From: Mageeibacillus sp. UBA5734
Lineage (GTDB): Bacteria > Bacillota > Clostridia > Saccharofermentanales > UBA5734
Assembly: GCA_002419365.1 (NCBI GenBank)
Contig: DIGA01000017.1
Span: 11,235-28,173 of the forward strand
Direction of reading: 5' to 3'
Length of the DNA: 16,939 nt
Of the stretch, positions 1 to 7,247 are shown piece by piece (positions within the stretch are counted from its first letter, which is position 1; every line of letters begins with the position of its first letter). The notes beneath the pieces were generated by a model. The model ran no database searches. It saw only the letters and a list, made by a program, of their open reading frames with translations, and was not told the origin of the DNA. The translations under genes and the position numbers were made by a program.

Positions 1-102
1 GAATTGGCTGGCCTTTCGCGCGGATTGGCGAGCGTGAAAGGTCGCGACTGATTGTACTGCTGGTGCTTGATCAAATTATTCTTACCCTCATTATACCAAA
101 TG

Positions 103-138
103 AAAAAACCTGGCAACTTGCAAGTTTACCAGGCTTTT
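103..138 (-). terminator. Intrinsic terminator of the HAD phosphatase gene (possibly bidirectional)
   Basis: Arms CCTGG (109-113) and CCAGG (129-133) enclose the near-palindrome AACTTGCAAGTT. Read on the minus strand the hairpin is followed by six T residues (complement of A103-108), about 45 bp past the stop of the HAD gene. On the plus strand the hairpin is followed by CTTTT, so it could also stop transcription entering from the left edge. Confidence 0.75.
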
Positions 139-182
139 GTACAGGACAGACCCATTTTTCATTTTTCGAGTGTTGACACGGT

Positions 183-1010
183 TCAAATGAGCACGTAGCG
201 CTCAATCGCGGCGGCGACACCATTTTCAGTATTGGCCGGGGCAATCCAGTCGGCGTGGACTTTGACATGGTCGGGGGCATTGCCCATGGCCACGCTAATA
301 CCGCTGAGCTGGAGCATGCCGATGTCGTTTTCACTGTCACCGATCAGGAGGACGTTTTCAATGTCGATGCCCAGATGCTGGCAAATGAGGTTGACGGCAT
401 GGGCTTTGTCGACTGTTTCCGGGATGACCTCGATGCCCCGTGGCATGGACTGGAGGCAACGGACGCCAGGGATCTGGGTGGTGTATTGCTTGATCAGGTT
501 GAGGTGATCGATGTTTTGCGTGGTGATGTAGAATTTGTTAATTTCCTGGCCCGTTTGCTCGAGGAATGGGATGAGGTCCGGGACTACTTTCTGGGTCGCA
601 TTGTACATGGCGACATAGGCCGGTCCGGCGCCGCTCATGTGGATGCTGCGCAGTGTTTTTTCCGAGCAGATCGGCTGATTGTTGCCATAGGCGTGGAAAA
701 AAACGTCGTCAAAGGATTCGAGCAGGCGGATAATGGTCAGGACGGTCTGGCGCGGGATGAGGGCATGGCTTAACGGCAGCTGGTTGATGTGATCGTAAAC
801 AAAGGCGCCATTCATGGTGATGCTGTATTCCTCGGCCCCGATGGCGACCTGGGCTTCGACGGCTTCGATCAGGGTGCGGCCGGTGGCAATGATGGCCGGG
901 ACGCCTTTGGCGCGTGCCTGGTGGAAGGCGTGGCTGACCGGCTCGGGGATGCGGTTTTCTTCGTCGAGCACGGTGCCGTCAAGATCGGTCACGATCAGTT
1001 CAATGGGCAT
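183..1010 (-). CDS. Cof-type HAD-IIB family sugar-phosphate phosphatase
   Basis: This encodes a 275-residue cytoplasmic phosphatase of the HAD superfamily, Cof/YbjI-like (IIB) subfamily, which typically dephosphorylates sugar phosphates or other small phosphorylated metabolites. All four HAD motifs are visible: DLDGT at residues 9-13 (nucleophile D9, acid/base D11), ATGRT at 42-46 (T43), K202 in the DKAHAV stretch, and GDSEND at 224-229. The type IIB cap lies between motifs II and III. Length is normal for the family. The start at 1010 is supported by GGAGG about 8-9 bases upstream and by MPIELIVTDLDGT being the usual N-terminus. It stands alone, with its own promoter (1042-1070) and terminator (103-138). 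The exact substrate cannot be told from sequence. Confidence 0.93.
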   Translation of the reverse strand: MPIELIVTDLDGTVLDEENRIPEPVSHAFHQARAKGVPAIIATGRTLIEAVEAQVAIGAEEYSITMNGAFVYDHINQLPLSHALIPRQTVLTIIRLLESFDDVFFHAYGNNQPICSEKTLRSIHMSGAGPAYVAMYNATQKVVPDLIPFLEQTGQEINKFYITTQNIDHLNLIKQYTTQIPGVRCLQSMPRGIEVIPETVDKAHAVNLICQHLGIDIENVLLIGDSENDIGMLQLSGISVAMGNAPDHVKVHADWIAPANTENGVAAAIERYVLI

Positions 1011-1041
1011 ACCAAAAATCCTCCATTCTGTTCACGATCTC

Positions 1042-1070
1042 ATGATACCGGCTGGCGCAATTTTCGACAA
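1042..1070 (-). promoter_or_regulatory. Sigma-70/SigA-type promoter of the HAD phosphatase gene
   Basis: On the minus strand a -35 box TTGTCG (1065-1070) and a -10 box TATCAT (1042-1047) are separated by exactly 17 bases. The -10 lies about 31 bases before the start codon. It sits directly after the terminator of the upstream gene, which fits an independent transcription unit. Matches are 4/6 and 5/6 to consensus. Confidence 0.6.
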
Positions 1071-1082
1071 TTCGGTAACTCA

Positions 1083-1127
1083 CCAAAAAGAAAGTGCCAG
1101 ACTGCCCTAAGGTTGGCGGTCTGGCAC
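1083..1127 (-). terminator. Intrinsic terminator of the PepSY/poly-Asp gene
   Basis: A 13-bp stem is formed by GTGCCAGACTGCC (1094-1106) and GGCGGTCTGGCAC (1115-1127), with one G-T wobble and an 8-base loop. On the minus strand it is followed by TTTCTTTTT. It lies about 54 bp past the stop at 1181, so transcription of the poly-Asp gene ends before the HAD promoter. Confidence 0.88.
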
Positions 1128-1180
1128 GAACGTGCGATTTATTGTTGGAGTCTGCAGATGACCAGACTGGAAATCAGGAT

Positions 1181-2056
1181 TCAATCGTCATCTTCTTCGT
1201 CGTCATCATCATCATCGTCGTCGTCATCATCGTCATCATCGTCATCATCGTCATCATCGTCATCATCGTCATCATCGTCGTCATCGTCGTCATCATCGTC
1301 GCGATCGTCGTCATCATCGTCATGCTCTTCCAGGTAGGCCGTTTCACTGTCGATTTCCAAGATCGTGCCGTTAACGGCGTGTATCTCGACTTCATACCCG
1401 GTTTGGCCTTTGACAAAATAGAGTTCATAAACAGGCGGGTAATCATCATCGAGTTCATAGCCCTTGTAAGTCGCATCACCAACTCGTGTCCGGGCAATCT
1501 CGATTGCTTTTTCAAGCGAAATCAGTCCTTCCGTCGAAACGGTGCTGGAGGAGCCAGGCTTGGATGCCGAGGCGATGACGTCGACGCTCGATGAGCTGCC
1601 GGTGCTGCCGGTGCTACCGGACTCTCCGGCCGGGATCGAGGCTGAGGCAACGACATCAACACGAGAATAGCTGCCCGCGGTGCCGGTGCTGCCTGTTTCT
1701 TCTGCAGGGATCGAGGCCGAGGCAACGACGTCGGTTGTTCCAAGGCTGGCATCACCTGTCTGGACATCCTCTTCATCCCAGTCGTCGTCATCGCCGATGG
1801 AAGCCGAAGTGCTGGCATCGGTTGTCGGAGCAGGGGTCACAGCAAGGAGTCTGGCCTCATCAGGGACGGTCGTTTCGAACCATTCATCCTGGTCATTTTC
1901 ACCCTTTTCAGCGGAATCCTGCAAGTTGAAAGCAGAAAAACGTTGACTAAGCCACTCGCTGCTGGCGCTGGGATTGGTGATGATTGTTGCCATGCCAGCT
2001 GAAGTCAGGGTGATTGCACCGGTCAGAATGCTGATCAAGATTTTTCCTTTAAACAT
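1181..2056 (-). CDS. Exported PepSY-domain protein with C-terminal poly-aspartate tail
   Basis: This 291-residue protein has four parts. Residues 1-25 are a positively charged start plus a hydrophobic segment, either a signal peptide or a membrane anchor. Residues 55-177 are an acidic, Ser/Thr/Gly-rich linker with three copies of a roughly 25-residue repeat, DVVASASIPA...GSTG. Residues 178-240 are a PepSY domain (ISLEKAIEIA, then YELYFVKGQTGYEVEIHAVNG and a final ILEID). The tail, 246-291, is almost pure Asp: six D, one R, 34 D, EE, DDD. PepSY domains occur in secreted peptidase propeptides and in small envelope proteins. The tail suggests binding of cations such as calcium, which is an inference. 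The start at 2056 was preferred over upstream ATGs because AGAAAGGA precedes it and MFKGKILISILTG begins the hydrophobic segment. It has its own terminator. The partner or target is unknown. Confidence 0.85.
   Translation of the reverse strand: MFKGKILISILTGAITLTSAGMATIITNPSASSEWLSQRFSAFNLQDSAEKGENDQDEWFETTVPDEARLLAVTPAPTTDASTSASIGDDDDWDEEDVQTGDASLGTTDVVASASIPAEETGSTGTAGSYSRVDVVASASIPAGESGSTGSTGSSSSVDVIASASKPGSSSTVSTEGLISLEKAIEIARTRVGDATYKGYELDDDYPPVYELYFVKGQTGYEVEIHAVNGTILEIDSETAYLEEHDDDDDDRDDDDDDDDDDDDDDDDDDDDDDDDDDDDDDDDDDEEDDD
1184..1321. repeat. GAT/GAC microsatellite encoding the poly-Asp tail
   Basis: A run of GAY codons on the minus strand, seen on the plus strand as TCATCATCG repeated with a 9-base period between about 1220 and 1285 and irregular TCG/TCA triplets on either side. 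It is broken by GCG (Arg252, 1301-1303) and two TTC codons (Glu287-288). Such a tract can gain or lose units by slippage without changing frame. Confidence 0.9.
1562..1735. repeat. Three degenerate in-frame repeats of about 75 bp in the linker of the PepSY protein
   Basis: Encodes three successive units starting at about residues 108, 133 and 158. Each begins DVVASAS or DVIASAS, followed by IPA or KPG and a Gly/Ser/Thr-rich stretch. At DNA level GGGATCGAGGC and GAGGCAACGAC recur. The third unit is shortened. Confidence 0.75.
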
Positions 2057-2193
2057 CGGATGGTCCTTTCTACTCAGTCTGCATGAGGCGAGGGCCGGCA
2101 GGGATGGCTTCATGCAAGCCGATCTGATCTGTAAGCTTGATTTGATCGTAGGCCGAATCTGTCTTCCGGCCAAGTCAAGGATACGCAGGTGAG

Positions 2194-2218
2194 CATGTTT
2201 CACCGTATTTTAAACATG
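2194..2218. promoter_or_regulatory. Inverted repeat, possible operator upstream of the PepSY gene
   Basis: CATGTTT (2194-2200) and AAACATG (2212-2218) are perfect 7-bp arms around an 11-base spacer. The spacer contains TAAAAT on the minus strand, a possible -10 element. It lies about 140 bp upstream of the PepSY start codon. The role as an operator is only inferred from symmetry and position. Confidence 0.3.
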
Positions 2219-2295
2219 TTCCGTGGGTGTGTTGACGCTCTGGCCAGGATGTTTGATTTTTGCACATGGCGAATAAGCACGGGATCTGCGGATTT

Positions 2296-4413
2296 TTAAC
2301 GGGTCGTTTGCGATTCAGACACCTCGTGCGCTTGTGTCTTGCTGCGGCGATAGTGTTCGATTGTCATTCCAGTGCGCTTTTTAAACAAAGTGTAGAAATA
2401 GCGGACATCATTGAAGCCTGTGGCTCTGGCGATTTCGCGACCAGTCTGGCTGGTGTTCACCAGCAATTCACAAGCGCGTTGTATCCGGGACTCGATGATG
2501 TAGTCATTGAGGGTCTGGCCCGTTTCCTGTTTGAAAAGCTGGCGCAGGTAGCCATTGGACAGGCCGATGGTCGAGGCGATCTGGTCAATACTCAAGTTCG
2601 GGTTGGCGAGATGTTCTGCGACCAGGGTCTTGGCCTGGCTGGCGGGGGTGTTCAGGTTGGATTCGGACGGCTTCTGCCCTGATGCAAAGTCGTTGTAGGT
2701 GAAAACGGATGTTGCAGGATGGGTTTGGTCTCCCACGACCAGCCGGGCCTGATTGGCAGCGATGATCGCCTGGCGATGCGAAATGCGGGCGTCAACCGGA
2801 TTTTCCACCGGGGCGCCCAGACCACAGACCAGGGCAGGCTGGCCACTCGCCTGCCACTCGTTGAGCAATGTTTCATACTCGGTGCGAATGGTGTGTATCA
2901 TCTGCTCATCTTTTAGGGGCAGCAGCGTGTGGATCATGTCATCCTGGGTCACGACCGTGATGTGGCCGAGTTTCTCCTGGATGGTCTGGCCAAGCAGTAC
3001 GGTCTGTTCCAGGGTGAGACCTTTTTCCTGCACGGGCATCAGCGTTAATGCCAGCCAGGCCGTTGCATCAGGGAGTGGAAGATCAAGGGAAGCAGCCGGG
3101 TAGGCACTTTTCATCGCCAGGCTGGATTCCGGGGGAATGCCATGCAAGAGCTGAACCAAGAGCTGCTGTTGCTCACGCAGCGCAAAATGCTGGTAGGCGG
3201 CGTCCAGGATGGCAAATTCATCAAAGGATGATGAATGGGAGCTGCCGGTCTTCCCCTTGGTCTGGCCAGGATGTTCGTTGCCTGTCTGGTTTTGACTTGT
3301 CTGGTAAAGGCCAGACTGGCTCTGAGCAATGGGGCCGATGCGGTCCAGCAAGTTTTGCAGGGGTTTGTATAAATACCGGACTGATAAAAGGCCGATCAAG
3401 AGGCTCAATAACATTGCCGCCAGGAAATAAAAGACAATTTGCCGGTTCAGGAGATTGACTTGTGCATAGACACTGGCCAGGGGCATGATGTCGATCAGGA
3501 AAAAGTCCATCGAACTGGCTTTTTGCCAGGTGACGAGACTGCGGCCGATGGCGGTTGCGGCGAGGAATGATCCGCCTTGTTCCGCTGATTCGCGCATGCG
3601 GGGGAAATGGTCCGTGTTGGTGACCAGGTCGTTCAGCACGTGTCCGGTCCATTGTTGGCTCGTGTCGGAGACAATTTCACCGCTGGGTGACACGAGAAGG
3701 ATGAAACCGGTGTCCGTATGTTGCTGGATCAGCTGGCTGAAGGCATCGCGGTCGATGTTGATGAGAAGAACATCGTTAAAGGGACGGTTTGCCGTGTCCG
3801 CTGACCGGCTGGCAAAAAAGAAGGTCAGGTTATCGACCTCGGCGTCGGTGGTGGCTCCAGGGACTGTCGAACCGGCGTAGCGGGTTTTGCGGGCGAAAAA
3901 GATGTCTTTGCGGTAAGTGTCGTACTGGGTAGCCACATCATTAAGGAATGGGTCTGCGCTCGTGTCCGGCTGGCCGGCCAAGTCTGTCGGGGCTGCATTG
4001 CTCGACCAGACGCGGTCCAGGCGATAACTGATCAAATGGGCAGACCGGACAAGCATGAGTTGCTCGGTCGAAAAATGCAGTTCCTCAGTCAGCTTCTGGT
4101 CCAGGTCCGGCGAAATCTCCGGCCCTGCGGTTTGCAGTGCCGCCTGGATGGCGGGATCTTTTTGCCAGAGTTGGTAATACTCGGTGTAAAGATCAGTCAA
4201 CGTATAGTCGATGTTGATGGCTGTCTGGGCCAGCAACTCGCGGTTGGCCGCGTCGGTTTGGTCGATGAACTGCCCAGTGACGGTACGGGAAACCAGAATC
4301 ATCAAAAGGCTTGTCAAAACGATACCGGTCACAAGAAAGCTCAGACTGAGCCGGACTAGCCAGCGGTTGCGCAATAGCCTGGTTTTGTATCTCTGGAGTC
4401 TTATGTCCGCCAT
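2296..4413 (-). CDS. Membrane-anchored AraC-family transcriptional regulator with extracytoplasmic sensor domain
   Basis: A 705-residue one-component sensor and regulator. TM1 is about residues 18-42 and TM2 about 325-347. The roughly 280 residues between them form an outside Cache-like sensing region (LLINIDRDAFSQLI, then ILLVSPSGEIVSDTSQ). A cytoplasmic linker follows, and the last about 110 residues hold the two helix-turn-helix units of the AraC/XylS family: LSIDQIASTIGLSNGYLRQL, then TGREIARATGFNDVRYFYTL before FKKRTGMTIEHYR. This layout is common in Firmicutes, where such proteins usually control nearby sugar or envelope genes. The start follows the acylphosphatase stop by only 6 bp, with GAGGA inside that gene's end, so translation is probably coupled. 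No terminator is visible after its stop. Its signal and targets are unknown; the downstream PepSY gene is a candidate target. Confidence 0.92.
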   Translation of the reverse strand: MADIRLQRYKTRLLRNRWLVRLSLSFLVTGIVLTSLLMILVSRTVTGQFIDQTDAANRELLAQTAINIDYTLTDLYTEYYQLWQKDPAIQAALQTAGPEISPDLDQKLTEELHFSTEQLMLVRSAHLISYRLDRVWSSNAAPTDLAGQPDTSADPFLNDVATQYDTYRKDIFFARKTRYAGSTVPGATTDAEVDNLTFFFASRSADTANRPFNDVLLINIDRDAFSQLIQQHTDTGFILLVSPSGEIVSDTSQQWTGHVLNDLVTNTDHFPRMRESAEQGGSFLAATAIGRSLVTWQKASSMDFFLIDIMPLASVYAQVNLLNRQIVFYFLAAMLLSLLIGLLSVRYLYKPLQNLLDRIGPIAQSQSGLYQTSQNQTGNEHPGQTKGKTGSSHSSSFDEFAILDAAYQHFALREQQQLLVQLLHGIPPESSLAMKSAYPAASLDLPLPDATAWLALTLMPVQEKGLTLEQTVLLGQTIQEKLGHITVVTQDDMIHTLLPLKDEQMIHTIRTEYETLLNEWQASGQPALVCGLGAPVENPVDARISHRQAIIAANQARLVVGDQTHPATSVFTYNDFASGQKPSESNLNTPASQAKTLVAEHLANPNLSIDQIASTIGLSNGYLRQLFKQETGQTLNDYIIESRIQRACELLVNTSQTGREIARATGFNDVRYFYTLFKKRTGMTIEHYRRSKTQAHEVSESQTTR

Positions 4414-4419
4414 CAGCTG

Positions 4420-4704
4420 TCAATCCTCATAGTGGATTTCGAAACTGTGTGTATGCGGGTCTGGTGGCAGAGGGTAGCGGGCCAGCCGGTCGATGCGGGA
4501 GTAGCCGTTGCCTCGCTCAATGCGGGCAAGCAAAGTCTGCAGCTGCTCAGGGGTGCCCTGGGCCTCGATCAGGACATCGCCATTTGCGAGGTTTTCGACA
4601 AAACCGGTGATGCGCAACGAATTTGCTGTTGTCTTGACAAAATAGCGGAAGCCGACCGCCTGGACCAGGCCGCTGCAGATGATTTTCAATCGTTGGGAAG
4701 GCAT
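4420..4704 (-). CDS. acyP: Acylphosphatase
   Basis: A 94-residue cytosolic enzyme that hydrolyses acyl phosphates such as acetyl phosphate or carbamoyl phosphate. Family hallmarks are VQAVGFRYFV near residues 14-23, with catalytic R20 in the phosphate-binding loop, and GFVENLANGDV at 34-44, with catalytic N38. The usual loop reads VQGVGFR, and here the second G is A16. The start at 4704 is set by a strong GGAGGTGATT ribosome binding site; the longer frame beginning at 4782 lacks homology before this Met. It lies immediately upstream of the AraC-type regulator (6-bp gap), so the two are probably one operon. A TATAAT box lies about 70 bp upstream. Confidence 0.93.
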   Translation of the reverse strand: MPSQRLKIICSGLVQAVGFRYFVKTTANSLRITGFVENLANGDVLIEAQGTPEQLQTLLARIERGNGYSRIDRLARYPLPPDPHTHSFEIHYED

Positions 4705-4773
4705 CACAATCACCTCCGGGATATTACGGACGAATCCAACGGGGCAGGCCCTTTCAGCAATCCATATTGGGAA

Positions 4774-4779
4774 ATTATA
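4774..4779 (-). promoter_or_regulatory. Possible -10 box of the acylphosphatase-AraC operon
   Basis: The complement reads TATAAT, a perfect -10 consensus, about 70 bp before the acylphosphatase start. No good -35 hexamer is found 16-18 bp further upstream (the complement there reads about CGGAAA), so this is a candidate only, possibly activator-dependent. Confidence 0.35.
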
Positions 4780-4840
4780 CATGGATGATCAATCGCTTTC
4801 CGTGATATTTGTTTCAGGGGAAATGATACGTATTGGTATT

Positions 4841-4878
4841 GGTACTTTTAGTCTGGGTCGGTACTTTTAGTCTGGGTC
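4841..4878. repeat. 19-bp exact tandem duplication at the end of the EamA gene
   Basis: GGTACTTTTAGTCTGGGTC occurs twice back to back (4841-4859 and 4860-4878). The second copy holds the last codons and stop (4867-4869) of the permease gene on the minus strand. The first copy therefore repeats those codons and stop just downstream. Confidence 0.95.
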
Positions 4879-5796
4879 GGAATCCAGAGCAAGATCAGGT
4901 CCCGGCTGAACCGGCCGGATGGCGCCGAGTTCGGCAACAAGGATAGCGGCAAAGACGATGGCAGAGCCGATGATGGCTCTGGAGGACAGTCGCTCATGGA
5001 GGATGAGGGCAGACATCAGCGTACCAAAGACGGATTCGGTGGACATCAGGATGGCGGCTCGGGTCTGGGTGGTCCATTGCTGAGCTACGGTCTGGAGCAG
5101 GAAAGCTACGCCCGTGGACAAAAGGCCAAGGTAGACAGCCGCCAGGATTGACAGGGCGAGGTTCACATTGGCGGATGCTTTGACCTGGCCGAGGCCAAAG
5201 AGTGTCTCGACACCAACAGCAGCGAGGGACAGAACGGCAGCCGTACTGAGCTGGAGGATCGTCAGGGCGATGGCATCGCTGCCGCGCCGGACAAAATCAC
5301 CCGTGAAATAGATGTGGAAGGCAAATCCCACGGCGCAGAGCAGGGTCAGCAGGTCGCCGATATTGACCGTGCCATCCAGATTGAGGCTGATCAGGCCGAT
5401 GCCGACGATGGCGAGCAGCGCACCGATGACGCCGGAGCGCTCGACTTTGTGTGAACCGCGCGCGAAGACGGCCGCGATGAAAGGCACGATGATGACATTG
5501 ACGGCGGTGAGGAAGGCGTTTTTCGACGGTGTGGTGTAAACGAGGCCAACCGTCTGGGCGAGAAAGGACAGGTTCAGGAAGACGCCAAGGAAAATGCCGC
5601 GCCGGATCGTCAGGCTGTCCAAGGCAGGCTGGATACGCCGGCCAAACAACAGGCCGATGAAGATGGCTGCGATGCAAAACCGGATGGCCATGACCGCTGT
5701 GGCTGTCAGGTTGCCAAGGGCCAGGTCGGTGGCAACAAAACCACTGCCCCAGATCAGGGCAACGGTTAACAGACTGATATCACCTTTGAATTTCAT
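4867..5796 (-). CDS. EamA/DMT-superfamily transporter
   Basis: A 309-residue integral membrane protein with about ten hydrophobic segments in two repeated EamA halves. The first half begins ISLLTVALIWGSGFVATDLA. The second contains LLTLLCAVGFAFHIYFTG and ends with STESVFGTLMSALILHERLS, the typical last-repeat motif. Members export amino acids, nucleosides or other small metabolites from the cytoplasm; the substrate cannot be assigned. The start MKFKGDISLL at 5796 is 8 bp after the mltG stop, so the two genes are probably co-transcribed. The ribosome binding site there is weak. A longer frame reaching 5982 overlaps mltG and carries no transporter-like sequence. Its stop codon lies in a 19-bp tandem duplication. 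Confidence 0.9.
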   Translation of the reverse strand: MKFKGDISLLTVALIWGSGFVATDLALGNLTATAVMAIRFCIAAIFIGLLFGRRIQPALDSLTIRRGIFLGVFLNLSFLAQTVGLVYTTPSKNAFLTAVNVIIVPFIAAVFARGSHKVERSGVIGALLAIVGIGLISLNLDGTVNIGDLLTLLCAVGFAFHIYFTGDFVRRGSDAIALTILQLSTAAVLSLAAVGVETLFGLGQVKASANVNLALSILAAVYLGLLSTGVAFLLQTVAQQWTTQTRAAILMSTESVFGTLMSALILHERLSSRAIIGSAIVFAAILVAELGAIRPVQPGPDLALDSDPD

Positions 5797-5804
5797 ACGC
5801 TCAT

Positions 5805-7001
5805 TCACGCCAGCCCAGCTTTTTTCAGGTTTTCGAGGTGCTCTTCCCAGGTTTTGGCGTAGTAATAATGACCAGCTGCATCCGTGACGAAATAGTAGTA
5901 ATTGGTCTGGGCGGGACTGATTGCAGCTTCGATCGCCAGGCGGCCGGGATTGGTGATCGGTCCAGCCGGCAAGGCAGGACATTTGTAGGTGTTGTAATAA
6001 CTGTTGTAGGCGTTGATTTCAGCTGTGCTGGTGGACTGGACCAGAGGCTTGATGTACCACTCGACATAATGAATCGATTTGTCGAGCTCAAGGCGCTGGC
6101 CGATGCTGAGCCGGTTGTGCAGGACCGAGGACACGTTGCCGCGGGTTTCACCGGTAAACGCTTCTTCCTCGATCAATGAAGCCAGGGTGAGGACCTGGTC
6201 CATGGTCATGCCGGGATAAGGCTGGTAGTTGCTGAGCACTGCATTTGTCTTGCTCAGGATCTTGGCAAAAATGTTATATGGCTTCTCTCCCACGTGGAAT
6301 TCATACGTATCGGGGAACAGGTAGCCCTCGAGTGCATAGCGGCGATGAGGGGTCGTTTTCGATGCATCGGTGAACCCATAGCTGGGGTAGTCGCCATTCA
6401 GCGCCGCTGAAAAGGTATGGTAGAAGGTCTGGATACCCTTTTTCTCCAGGATTTTGCAGATCTCAACCAGTGTGTAGCCTTCGGGAATGGTGACCGAAAC
6501 GGTGCGGACCGGATTGTAGGCAATCGGATCCGGTGCGGGGGTGTACCAGAGGATGGTGCCTTGCTCCGTGAGGGTCCAGTTGGTAATTGGCAGCGAACCG
6601 GAGGCATCGACCGGCGCGGCAGGTGTGGTGGCCGCTGGAGCCTGGGTGGTGGGGGCGGCGGTTGGGCGATCAGTTGGCTGGATCGTGGCTGGCGGATCAG
6701 TCGGTGCGGCTGTGGCAGCTGGAGCGATGGTCTGTTCAGAGGGGCTGGCCGAGTTGCCAGTTTCACTGGCTGGTTCGCTTTGCGAACCTTCACCAGCATC
6801 ACTCGCGTCGGTTTCAGCCACCGGATCCACCGCATCAGAAACCTGGCTGGTCTGATCAGCAAAGGTCGTGCCATCGGCAACCATATCTGTGCCATTCAGG
6901 GCGCAGGCTGCCAGACTGAACGCAAGCGCCAGTGAAATCAGCAATGCAATCACTATGATTAAAGCCGTTGTCCGGCCAGTGCTGGAAAAATACTTGTCCA
7001 T
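5805..7001 (-). CDS. mltG: MltG/YceG-like endolytic transglycosylase
   Basis: A 398-residue protein that cleaves nascent peptidoglycan glycan strands at the outer face of the membrane and so limits chain length. Residues 13-32 are a hydrophobic segment that ends LAAC (C33), a fair lipobox. Residues 40-135 are a Ser/Thr/Ala/Pro-rich linker. A LysM-like region (VSVTIPEGYTLVEICKILEK, 168-187) precedes the catalytic YceG domain, with EGYLFPDTYEF (225-235), LASLIEEEA (273-281, probable catalytic E278), SVLHNRLSIGQRLELD (292-307) and LPAGPITNPG (344-353). The last about 30 residues (YYYFVTDAAGHYYYAKTWEEH) are also typical. A -10-like TACAAT lies 38 bp upstream. It is followed at 8 bp by the EamA permease gene. 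The family is usually a one-TM protein, so the lipobox is unusual. Confidence 0.92.
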   Translation of the reverse strand: MDKYFSSTGRTTALIIVIALLISLALAFSLAACALNGTDMVADGTTFADQTSQVSDAVDPVAETDASDAGEGSQSEPASETGNSASPSEQTIAPAATAAPTDPPATIQPTDRPTAAPTTQAPAATTPAAPVDASGSLPITNWTLTEQGTILWYTPAPDPIAYNPVRTVSVTIPEGYTLVEICKILEKKGIQTFYHTFSAALNGDYPSYGFTDASKTTPHRRYALEGYLFPDTYEFHVGEKPYNIFAKILSKTNAVLSNYQPYPGMTMDQVLTLASLIEEEAFTGETRGNVSSVLHNRLSIGQRLELDKSIHYVEWYIKPLVQSTSTAEINAYNSYYNTYKCPALPAGPITNPGRLAIEAAISPAQTNYYYFVTDAAGHYYYAKTWEEHLENLKKAGLA

Positions 7002-7038
7002 GGTTGGAATTACCCTGCTTTTTCAAAAAGATTGGCTT

Positions 7039-7044
7039 ATTGTA
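7039..7044 (-). promoter_or_regulatory. Possible -10 box of the mltG-EamA operon
   Basis: The complement reads TACAAT (5/6 match) 38 bp before the mltG start. The -35 position shows only TACTCT or TTACTC, so the match rests on the -10 and its position. Confidence 0.35.
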
Positions 7045-7074
7045 GCACACCGCCCGGGCAAAGAGTAAGAGCGG

Positions 7075-7096
7075 GCGCGCCGAGTGAGTGGCGCGC
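7075..7096. other. GC-rich hairpin upstream of mltG
   Basis: GCGCGCC (7075-7081) and GGCGCGC (7090-7096) are perfect 7-bp arms around an 8-base loop, GAGTGAGT. A separate 12-bp palindrome CGGCAATTGCCG lies at 7113-7124. There is no T tract on either side, so neither is a convincing terminator. They lie between mltG and the transposase remnant. Confidence 0.5.
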
Positions 7097-7247
7097 GAGG
7101 GGGGCCCGAAACCGGCAATTGCCGAAATTTGCACCAGGGCTGGCGCGACGGGTGCGAGAGCTGGCTGGTTGACTGGCCCATTACCGATACACTTCAACGA
7201 AACATTTTCCATGTTCTTGTTACGATTTACAGATCCTCAGTGAGGGT

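Noticed and set aside
1..51. Possible C-terminal end of a plus-strand gene (frame 1 ends with TGA at 49-51)
   Set aside because: Only 16 codons are visible, with no recognisable motif. The bidirectional hairpin at 103-138 would fit a convergent gene, but that is not enough support.
170..200. TTGACA -35-like box on the plus strand
   Set aside because: No -10 at proper spacing and no plus-strand gene follows.
1199..1300. CRISPR-like regular repeats
   Set aside because: The period is 9 bases with no spacers; it is a coding microsatellite.
789..1337. Plus-strand frame with a long poly-Ser run
   Set aside because: It is the antisense reading of the GAY repeat and of the HAD gene; no ribosome binding site or homology.
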